Positions 51,593 through 58,980 of a stretch of DNA of 64,000 nucleotides are shown here, one piece after another (the stretch's first letter is position 1; every line of letters starts with the position of its first letter). The DNA comes from JAJISK01 sp046759185. GTDB taxonomy: Archaea; Thermoplasmatota; Thermoplasmata; RBG-16-68-12; JAJISG01. The stretch lies in the NCBI GenBank assembly GCA_046759185.1, contig JBHIBO010000001.1:62001-126000 (forward strand), written 5' to 3'. The notes beneath the pieces are model-generated. The model had not been told where the DNA came from. It did no database searches and saw only the letters and a program-made list of their open reading frames with translations. The position numbers were made by a program, and so were the translations under genes.

Positions 51593-52063
51593 CTATTCCT
51601 TTGTCACGGGACGTCGTATGGGCCGCCGCTCCAAGCCCTTAAACAGCTCCCCAAGCAGCCTTCCAAACACGCTCCCGAAGAGGATGAGCGGAAAGACTAG
51701 GATGACCGTGACGAGCGACGACCGGGCGACGTCCGCTTCTTGGAGAAGTGTCTGATCGGGAACGACGCCCACCAGGACAGGCGCGAAGACGGTGAGTGCC
51801 ACGAACAGGAAGGCCCCGAGGAAGGCGACGAAGGCCTTGCCCATGACGACGTGGACGTAGTCCTTCGCGAGGAGGATGCCGAGGAGGATCCCCGCGCCCA
51901 GGGACACGAACATGATCGTCTCCCCCACCCCCAGGATCAACAGGGGGCCGAACGCCTGCAGGTGGGCGATGGCGACGAAGGAGCCCATGAGAAGGGCGGC
52001 GGATGCGATCCAAAGGGCATCCCATAGGCCTCCTTTCCAGTCCGCTCTCGGGTCATCCCTCAT
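51593..52063 (-). CDS. Four-helix membrane protein in the peptide-transporter operon
   Basis: Predicted 156 residues with four hydrophobic helices (about 17-36, 39-60, 70-95 and 113-137) and a basic C-terminus (GLERRPIRRPVTKE). No known family. It overlaps the previous gene by 11 bp and is the last gene of the ABC transporter unit, so it is probably an accessory of the transporter or its anchor. Confidence 0.6.
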   Translation of the reverse strand: MRDDPRADWKGGLWDALWIASAALLMGSFVAIAHLQAFGPLLILGVGETIMFVSLGAGILLGILLAKDYVHVVMGKAFVAFLGAFLFVALTVFAPVLVGVVPDQTLLQEADVARSSLVTVILVFPLILFGSVFGRLLGELFKGLERRPIRRPVTKE

Positions 52064-52631
52064 ACGGGACCACCCCCTGGAAGGTAGTGAAGCTCAGCCC
52101 CCGGACCTGGCCGAGAATCTTCAACCCGGGGAATCGGTATTGGAGGGTGCCCCCCAGGACGATGGGGTAATAGCGGCCCCCGAAGGAGAGGTTGAGACGC
52201 TCCCAGGCCACCGGGTCGCGGTCTTGCTCCACGGTCAGATTGGCCCAAAGATCCCGCACACTATGGGGGGGCACGACGTACCCGCCCAGCTCGTCGTGAA
52301 ATCCGCCCCGTCCCACCTCGATGTCGTCCGCTTTCTCCCAGAAGGCTCGCGTGTCCACCAGGTTGTCCATGTAGAGCCAGTAGGTGATGCTGAACACGCG
52401 AATGGCGATGGAACTGGGGTTCTCCACTCGCACCAGGACCCCTACGGTCGCGGTCCCGTTGTCGGTGGGCAACCTCGGGACGCGGACCTCGAGGATCCCC
52501 ACGCGATCCGGCACGTGAAGTCGCGCATCGTTGATCGCGATGTACGTACCCAAGACCTGGGCCCAGAGCACAACCCCCGTGATGGTCAGGACGAGGAGGA
52601 TGACGGCGGTCACGCGCCGAGGCGTAATCAT
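52053..52631 (-). CDS. Membrane-anchored accessory protein of the peptide transporter
   Basis: Predicted 192 residues from the ATG at 52629-52631, which overlaps the dppF stop (ATGA); a longer start upstream would run inside dppF. One N-terminal helix (~9-29), then an extracytoplasmic LEA/WHy-like beta domain (ILEVRVPRLPTDNGTATVGVLVRVENPSSIAIRV in pieces; ARLHVPDRVG), and a hydrophobic C-terminal part (FGGRYYPIVLGGTLQY). The VENPSSIAIRV pattern is typical of such beta sandwiches. Function unknown, but the overlap on both sides puts it firmly in the operon. Confidence 0.6.
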   Translation of the reverse strand: MITPRRVTAVILLVLTITGVVLWAQVLGTYIAINDARLHVPDRVGILEVRVPRLPTDNGTATVGVLVRVENPSSIAIRVFSITYWLYMDNLVDTRAFWEKADDIEVGRGGFHDELGGYVVPPHSVRDLWANLTVEQDRDPVAWERLNLSFGGRYYPIVLGGTLQYRFPGLKILGQVRGLSFTTFQGVVPYEG

Positions 52632-53668
52632 GTGAGGGCCGTCTCCGCCGCGGGGGTCTCGAGGCCCACCTCCCCGGCGAAGTGGCACTCGGCGTAATGT
52701 CCTGGCCGGATTTCCCGCAGCTCCGGCCTCTCTTCTCGACAGATGTCCTGCACGTAGGGGCAACGGGCGGCGAAGGCGCAGCCAGCCGGCAGGCCGATGG
52801 GACTGGGGATCTCCCCGGTAATCTTGACTCGGCCGTGCTTGTGCTTCGGGTCGGGCACGGGCACCGCCGAGAGGAGGCCCTGCGTGTAGGGGTGCAGGGG
52901 CTCGCTGATGACCGCCTCCGACTCGGCCAACTCGACGACGCGGCCCAGGTACATGACGGCGATGCGGTCGCTCATGTACCGGGTTACGCCCACGTCGTGG
53001 CTGATGAAGAGGAGGGTGAGGTCGAACTCATCCCGGAGGTTGAGGAGCAGGTTCATCACCCCCGCCCGGATGGAGACGTCCAGCATGCTGACTGGCTCGT
53101 CGGCCACGATGAAATCCGGCCGCAGGACGATGGCCCGGGCGACGGCCACCCGCTGCCGCTGCCCGCCACTCAGCTCGTGGGGGTACCGGTAGAGGAACTC
53201 GGAGGCGGGTTTCAGCTCCGCGTGCTCGAGGGCACGGGCCACCATGTCCGCGCGCTCCTCCAGGGAGGCCGTGATGTGGTGGACCACGAGGGGTTCCGCC
53301 ACCGTATTCATGACCGTGAACCGGGGATTCAGGGACTCGTAGGGGTCCTGGAAGATCATGTTGACCTGCCGACGGAAGGCCTTCATCTCCTCCCCGTCGA
53401 GGCCCGTGATGTCCGTGCCGTTGAAGCGCATGCTCCCGGCGGTCGGGGCCTCTAGCCCGATCAGGAGACGCCCCGTGGTGGTCTTGCCGCAGCCGGATTC
53501 CCCCACCATCCCCAGGATCTCGCCCCGGCGGATACGGAAGTCGATCCCGTTGACGGCATGGACGAACAGCTCCCTGCCGAAGAAGGACTGCAGGAACCCG
53601 GTCTTCAGGGGGAAGAGCTTCTCCAGCCCCTCAACCTGCCAGAGATAACCATTATCGGCCCCGCTCAT
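52628..53668 (-). CDS. Oligopeptide/dipeptide ABC transporter ATPase (OppF/DppF-like)
   Basis: Predicted 346 residues. Walker A GESGCGKTT (~56-64), Q loop in NMIFQDPYESLNPRF, ABC signature LSGGQRQRVAVARA, Walker B and H loop (FIVADEPVSMLDVS; LLFISHD), and the C-terminal oligopeptide-type extension with conserved Cys (GCAFAARCPYVQDIC). It powers uptake together with the DppD-like ATPase. The ATG overlaps the previous stop by 4 bp. Confidence 0.92.
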   Translation of the reverse strand: MSGADNGYLWQVEGLEKLFPLKTGFLQSFFGRELFVHAVNGIDFRIRRGEILGMVGESGCGKTTTGRLLIGLEAPTAGSMRFNGTDITGLDGEEMKAFRRQVNMIFQDPYESLNPRFTVMNTVAEPLVVHHITASLEERADMVARALEHAELKPASEFLYRYPHELSGGQRQRVAVARAIVLRPDFIVADEPVSMLDVSIRAGVMNLLLNLRDEFDLTLLFISHDVGVTRYMSDRIAVMYLGRVVELAESEAVISEPLHPYTQGLLSAVPVPDPKHKHGRVKITGEIPSPIGLPAGCAFAARCPYVQDICREERPELREIRPGHYAECHFAGEVGLETPAAETALT

Positions 53669-54936
53669 GTCAGCTCCCCCGAGAAAACCTCCTCCGCGAA
53701 GTGGCAGGCGGCGAGATGGTCGGGTTCCACCTCCACCAGGCTGGGGGGTTCCTTCTTACAGATGTCCTTGGCGAATCGGCACCGGGGGTGGAAGCGACAG
53801 CCCGAGGGCGGACTCACCAGGTCGGGCGGGGAGCCCGGAATGGCGCGGAGCCGTTCCTTCTTCCCGTGGATGCTGGGGAAGGCCTCCATGAGGCCGATGG
53901 TGTAGGGATGGGCCGGTCGCTCAAAGACCTCCACGACGGGACCCGTCTCGGTGATCTCGCCCGCGTACATGATGGCAATCTTGTCGGACACCTCCGCCAC
54001 CACGGAGATGTCGTGGGTGATGATGATCATCGCCAGGTTGAGCCGGTCCTGGAGGTCTCGGATCTCCGCTAGGATGCGGTCCTGGATCACGACGTCCAGG
54101 GCCGTGGTGGGCTCATCGGCGATGATCAGGTCCGGGCTGCAGGACACGGCCATGGCAATCATGGCGCGCTGCTTCATCCCCCCGCTGAATTCGTGAGGGT
54201 AGCTGTTGATCATGCCTCGGTCCAGTCCCACGAGGTCGAAGAGTTCGCCAACTCGATCCTTCGCCTCCTCCTTGGTGAGATCCAGGTGGGCGAGGAGGGC
54301 CTCCTCGATCTGGTCCCCCACCTTGTAGACGGGGTTGAAGGCATTCATGGCGCCTTGGAAGATCATGGAGATGTTGGACCACCGCATGTCGCGCAAGCTC
54401 TCCTCCTCCGCCCGGTCGGCCGCCCTCTTCCTCCGCGCGTATCCCAGGCCCGCCTCGCGTCTCTCCAGGATTCCCTGCAGACTTTCCCGGAGGGCCTCGG
54501 GGTCGGTCCCATCCTCGACTTCCAAGGCCTCCTCCACCCGCTCCAAGAGGCCGATGTCTTCCTGGACTCTCGGTGTGTCCCCGTTTCCCCCGTAGAGCAG
54601 GTTCGCCCCGCTGAGGGCCCTCCGCCTTTCCTTCACGATTCGCCGGACCGCGGCCTCCACGTTCTCGCTTTGCAGCCGGTACCTGAGCTCGCTGATGAGG
54701 GGGGCCTGGATCAACGACTCCCCGTCAAAGCGAACCTCCCCCGTGACGATCCGCCCGTTCCGGGGCAGGAGCTTCATGATGGCGAAGGCCGCCGTCGTCT
54801 TGCCGCACCCCGACTCCCCGACCAGTCCCAGGGTCTCCCCCCGGTCCAGGGTCAGGTCGATTCCGTCGACGGCCTGGACCTCCCCGTCCTTGATCTCGTA
54901 ATAGACGCGCAAGTCCCGCAGCTGGAGGAGGCTCAT
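53665..54936 (-). CDS. Oligopeptide/dipeptide ABC transporter ATPase (OppD/DppD-like) with insertion
   Basis: Predicted 423 residues, ~90-100 more than usual. Walker A GESGCGKTT (40-48) is followed by a charged helical insertion (~80-183) rich in Glu/Arg before the Q loop (SMIFQGAMNAFNPV). The rest is canonical: signature FSGGMKQRAMIAMA, Walker B LIIADEPTTALDV, IITHD, and a C-terminal Cys-containing extension (RFHPRCRFAKDICK). The insertion lies on the NBD face that contacts the permease or regulators. It starts 4 bp after the permease stop. Confidence 0.9.
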   Translation of the reverse strand: MSLLQLRDLRVYYEIKDGEVQAVDGIDLTLDRGETLGLVGESGCGKTTAAFAIMKLLPRNGRIVTGEVRFDGESLIQAPLISELRYRLQSENVEAAVRRIVKERRRALSGANLLYGGNGDTPRVQEDIGLLERVEEALEVEDGTDPEALRESLQGILERREAGLGYARRKRAADRAEEESLRDMRWSNISMIFQGAMNAFNPVYKVGDQIEEALLAHLDLTKEEAKDRVGELFDLVGLDRGMINSYPHEFSGGMKQRAMIAMAVSCSPDLIIADEPTTALDVVIQDRILAEIRDLQDRLNLAMIIITHDISVVAEVSDKIAIMYAGEITETGPVVEVFERPAHPYTIGLMEAFPSIHGKKERLRAIPGSPPDLVSPPSGCRFHPRCRFAKDICKKEPPSLVEVEPDHLAACHFAEEVFSGELT

Positions 54937-54940
54937 GGGT

Positions 54941-57196
54941 TCACCGCGCTCGCAACCTCGGGTGAATGATTTCCTCCACGGCCCGCCCCGTCAGGAAGAA
55001 GGCCAGGGAGAGGAGGGTGATGCCCAGGCCTGGGGGCAGGAGCCACCACCAGGCTCGGATGAGGTCCGACTGTTGCACGGTGGAGAGCATGGTACCCCAG
55101 CTGGGTGTATTGATGTCGCCGAGGCCTAAGAAGCTGAGGGCAGCCTCTAGGAAGATGGCGCCGCTGACGGCGAAGGTCATGTACAGGAAGACGAGGGGAA
55201 GGACGTTGGGGAATATGTGTCGGAACATGACCCGCAGGTGACTGGCCCCCGTGACTTTCGCGGATTGGATGTAGGGTCGCTCCTTCAGGGAGAGGACCTG
55301 CGATCGTATGACACGGGCCGTCCCAGGCCATGCGAGGAGCGCAATAACGAGGATGATGCTCGCGATGCTCGCGCCGAGGACAGCGGCAAGGATGATTAGG
55401 AGGGGCAGCAACGGCAGGACCAGGACGACGTCGGTGGCCCGCATGAGGACCACGTCCGTCTTGCGTCCGACGTAGGCCGCCACCAGGCCGACCGTCGTGC
55501 CGATCCCGACGGCCAGGAGGGCCGACGCGAAGCCCACGATGAGGGCGACGCGGGAACCCCAGACGAACTGACTGAAGATGTCCCGTCCCTGGTTATCCGT
55601 TCCCCAGATGTAGACGTTGCCTGAGGGGTACGAGCCGGGTCCCAGGGGTGCGAGGTACTGGCCTGAGGTTGACATCGAGTAGACGAGCCCGGTGGAGGTC
55701 CCGGCCCAGAGGCTCGGGAGGAGCTCGGCACCGCGGGGCGTGTTCCACCCCACGGGTTGCGAGGTTGCGAGCCCGTTCAGGTCGCGACGCCAAAGGATGG
55801 TGCCGCCCTCTGCCAGGCTATACAGGACGCCCACGTCGTCCTCGCGACTGGGGGTGCCCTGGGGGTCCACGCCCACGGCGAAGACCAATCGCTGAATGGG
55901 AGAGACGCTCGGTGACGCGACGAAGCCGAAGCCACGATCCTGGAGGAGGGGTTCGGTGAACCGCCACCGGACGCCCCCAGCGGGGACGGAACCTTTGGGA
56001 TCCCGGGCGAGAGCATACAGCCAGCCCGATCCCGAGGCGACGTAGACGGTGTCGGACTCGATCATGGGGGCGTAAAGGGGCCCCGGATCCCGGACGGCTG
56101 CCGTCTCGCGAACCGCGACTGTCTGGATCCCGGAGGGATGGAGCTCCGCCAAGGTCGAGTTCGTCCACGGCTCATACGGCAACCCCGTGAGGGCGTGGCG
56201 CGCGAAGAGCCACGCGTCGTCGGAGGCCGCGTAGACGAGTTCCCCAAAGCTTCCCCCCAAGTTGGCGGGGAGCGCCACGACAGGAGCCGAGGTCCAGGGG
56301 GTTCCCACGGCAAAGGGCAGCGTCCACGCGAACGACCCGTTCGCCGCAAACAGACCGAACCACATGTCGGCGTTAAGGAAGAGGCGGTCCCCCTCCGCGG
56401 TGAGGGCCGGCGAATAGCTTGGGTTCGTGGCGGGGTTGAGAGGAGCGGACGCCATCCGCACGGGCACATCAGAGCCGAAATCGCGCTCCCAAAGGAGTTC
56501 CAGCCGGTCGGCCGAGAAGGCCGCGAGATGGCCCTGAGAGGTCCCTACAAACACCCGTTCCACGGCCGCTCGGCCTGGCCCTTGGTCGGAATAGACCGCG
56601 ATGGAGGTGATGGCCCCTGGGAGCCGGCGCAGGTTGACAGAGCTCCCTCCTGGGGTTCCCGTCTCCCCACCAGAGGTCGTATCGTTGAGGGCATAGAGGG
56701 TACCGTCGGCCGTCCCGACGTACACGACTTGGTCCTGGAGCACGGGGTTGAGCTTGCTGCCGTAGTTGACAACCACGGGTCCCGCCGTTATGTTCCCAGA
56801 CACCTGGAAGGGGCTGTTCCAGCCGCGAGTGCCGGTCGTTGGGTCGATACTTAGGAGCTTGTCCCCTGAGCTCGCGTAGACCCGGTCCGACCGGGTGTCG
56901 GTGATGCGCGGGATAACTCTGAAGGAGATGGTCTCGATCGGATCGCCGGCCTCCCAGAGGAAGGTCGAGGTGTCGGCCACCCAATGGGTCTCGAGCTCGA
57001 TGACGTCTTCCGAGGGCGCCCGCCAATGAATCGGGTCTCGCAGCCCTATCAGGGGAGCGGCGATGGCGAGACCGGCGAAGATGAGCATGATGGCGACCCC
57101 GGCGACCCCAATCCGGCTCTGGCGGAAGAGGGACCAGGCGTTCCCTACGCTGCGTCGGTATGCGCGCCAGCGCTCGCGAAGCAGGGTCCGGTCCAT
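54941..57196 (-). CDS. DppC-like permease with a PQQ-type beta-propeller inserted after helix 1
   Basis: From the ATG at 57194-57196 the product has 751 residues versus ~300 for normal DppC. Helix 1 (~30-50) is followed by ~465 extracytoplasmic residues made of repeats with W/Y-A-l-d and VYVGTADGTLYALN / VYVASGSGWLYALA style strands, typical of PQQ-binding-like or YncE-type propellers. The permease core then resumes at GTDNQGRD (residue ~532), with four or five more helices and the EAA loop region (YIQSAKVTGASHLRVMFRHI). The insertion is in the external loop where the binding protein docks. Confidence 0.9.
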   Translation of the reverse strand: MDRTLLRERWRAYRRSVGNAWSLFRQSRIGVAGVAIMLIFAGLAIAAPLIGLRDPIHWRAPSEDVIELETHWVADTSTFLWEAGDPIETISFRVIPRITDTRSDRVYASSGDKLLSIDPTTGTRGWNSPFQVSGNITAGPVVVNYGSKLNPVLQDQVVYVGTADGTLYALNDTTSGGETGTPGGSSVNLRRLPGAITSIAVYSDQGPGRAAVERVFVGTSQGHLAAFSADRLELLWERDFGSDVPVRMASAPLNPATNPSYSPALTAEGDRLFLNADMWFGLFAANGSFAWTLPFAVGTPWTSAPVVALPANLGGSFGELVYAASDDAWLFARHALTGLPYEPWTNSTLAELHPSGIQTVAVRETAAVRDPGPLYAPMIESDTVYVASGSGWLYALARDPKGSVPAGGVRWRFTEPLLQDRGFGFVASPSVSPIQRLVFAVGVDPQGTPSREDDVGVLYSLAEGGTILWRRDLNGLATSQPVGWNTPRGAELLPSLWAGTSTGLVYSMSTSGQYLAPLGPGSYPSGNVYIWGTDNQGRDIFSQFVWGSRVALIVGFASALLAVGIGTTVGLVAAYVGRKTDVVLMRATDVVLVLPLLPLLIILAAVLGASIASIILVIALLAWPGTARVIRSQVLSLKERPYIQSAKVTGASHLRVMFRHIFPNVLPLVFLYMTFAVSGAIFLEAALSFLGLGDINTPSWGTMLSTVQQSDLIRAWWWLLPPGLGITLLSLAFFLTGRAVEEIIHPRLRAR

Positions 57197-57218
57197 TAGG
57201 GGCGCCTCCGGTCCATCA

Positions 57219-58874
57219 TCATAGGCGCACCCGGGGATCCAGATAGGCGTAGGCGATGTCGGCGACGACATTGCCGAGGATCGTAAGGAGGGCGAGGATG
57301 AAGAAGGCCGCCTGGACGGCGGGGAAGTCCTGGTTCAGCGTTCGCGAGACCAGGTAGAACCCCATGCCCGGCCAGGAGAAGATGGTTTCCGTGAGGACCC
57401 CGCCGCTGATAACCGTCGCCATCGCAATGGCCACCACGGTCGTCACAGGAAGCAGGGCGTTCCGCGCGGCGTGCTTGTACATCACGGTCCGCTCGCTGAG
57501 CCCCTTCGCCCGAGCCACCGTGATGAAATCCTCCCCGAGGACCTCCAACAGGGAGTTGCGCATCAGGAGGGCGTAGCCAGCTAACGAGACAATCACGAGC
57601 GTCAGCAGAGGTAGGGTCATGTGCCAGAGAATGTCGACGAAACACGCGAATCCCGCCAGGGACTCGCCCGTCCCCGGGTCGATACATCCGAACTGGCCCA
57701 GGGGGAACCACGCCAGTCGCGCCGCGAAGATGAAGAGGAGGATGAGGCCAAACCAGAAGATTGGCATGGAGTAGAAGAAGAGGCTGCCCACGATTGCCCC
57801 CACCTCTCCCCTCGAGCCCCGAAACCAGGCTAGGAGAACGCCGACCCCAATCCCCGCCAGGATCGCCAGCAGCGTCGCCGTGCCGAAGAGGAGGAGGGTG
57901 GGACCGATCCGTTCGTAGATTTCAACGGACACCGCCCGCCCTGAGAAGAAGGAGGTGCCGAAGTTGCCCGTCAACATGCCGACCAGGTAGTTCCACAGCT
58001 CCTCCCAGATCGGAATGGTCACGGCGATGAGGGGGTGGCTCATGGAGAATTCCTCGATGGCACCATCTGCCCTCTCGGCACTCGCCTCAAAGTCTGCGGT
58101 CACGGTCCCTGCCGTGGAGAGGACGATGGCAGTCACCTCGGCGCGGGAGCCGGTGAATGGCGACTGTTGGGTAAACAGGGCACCACGTGGGTCCTCGCCG
58201 TCCACGTAGACGAAGGGGGTGATGTCGGAGACCGGCGGATTGGCCGCGAACCCGAAGGGGGCCTGGGCCAGGTCGCCCCGGAGGGGATTGAACACATTCA
58301 GTTCCACGTCATAGACGCCGACCTCGTTCGGGGCATAGCTCCCCCCAAACCGGTTCTCATCCAGCGTCATCGTCACGTTTGCGGGGGTCCCCGTCGGGGG
58401 CGTCACAATGGCCCATGCCGACAGGCTCCCCAAGCTCACGCCGGGGTCGGCCGGGACGGCCTGCGTGGAGAAGCGAACCGTCGTGCCCGTGATTGCGTGC
58501 AGGGAAGGTTCCGCCCGGCTCCGTAGGAGGATAATGGGACTTCCAGGAGGGAAGATCTTCTCGTTGACGTAGGCGGCATGGAGCACCGCCGCGTTGCCCT
58601 CCACATCCTCGACCATGATTTCGATTTCGTAGAGGCCCGGCTCCGCGGCGGTAAAGCCGCCTTTCTTGAAGACCCCCGGCGCCACCTCCCACCGGGCAAA
58701 CCCAAGGGCAACCCGCTGTTCATCCCGCTGATCTGGCGTCAAGCCAGGCTGGATGGCCAGGGCGACCGGGTCGCCGGGCATGAGCCGGAAGAGAACGAAC
58801 ATGAGGATGAGCACGATGATGATGGTGACGATTGTCTGGGCCGCACGTTTCACGATGTAGCTCTGGAGGCCCAT
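57219..58874 (-). CDS. DppB-like permease with a ~220-residue extracytoplasmic insertion
   Basis: Predicted 551 residues versus ~310-340 usually. Helix 1 (~12-32) and the FRLMPGDPV motif are normal; residues ~64-285 are a beta-rich external insertion of one or two Ig-like domains (AEPGLYEIEIMVEDVEG; NEVGVYDVELNVFNP). The core resumes at WNYLVGMLTGNFGTSF, with helices and the EAA loop (EDFITVARAKGLSERTVMYKHAARNALLP in pieces). The stop is 22 bp before the DppC start. It forms the translocation pore together with the DppC-like protein. Confidence 0.9.
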   Translation of the reverse strand: MGLQSYIVKRAAQTIVTIIIVLILMFVLFRLMPGDPVALAIQPGLTPDQRDEQRVALGFARWEVAPGVFKKGGFTAAEPGLYEIEIMVEDVEGNAAVLHAAYVNEKIFPPGSPIILLRSRAEPSLHAITGTTVRFSTQAVPADPGVSLGSLSAWAIVTPPTGTPANVTMTLDENRFGGSYAPNEVGVYDVELNVFNPLRGDLAQAPFGFAANPPVSDITPFVYVDGEDPRGALFTQQSPFTGSRAEVTAIVLSTAGTVTADFEASAERADGAIEEFSMSHPLIAVTIPIWEELWNYLVGMLTGNFGTSFFSGRAVSVEIYERIGPTLLLFGTATLLAILAGIGVGVLLAWFRGSRGEVGAIVGSLFFYSMPIFWFGLILLFIFAARLAWFPLGQFGCIDPGTGESLAGFACFVDILWHMTLPLLTLVIVSLAGYALLMRNSLLEVLGEDFITVARAKGLSERTVMYKHAARNALLPVTTVVAIAMATVISGGVLTETIFSWPGMGFYLVSRTLNQDFPAVQAAFFILALLTILGNVVADIAYAYLDPRVRL

Positions 58875-58980
58875 GCCTGACTCCTGTTTTCTACGCGTCG
58901 CGGTCCATTTAACCTTTCACCCAGGCTCCAAGCCGCGGGCTGCAGTAGGCAAGGGGCGAAAGGAGGGGGAGGCCCCCCCC

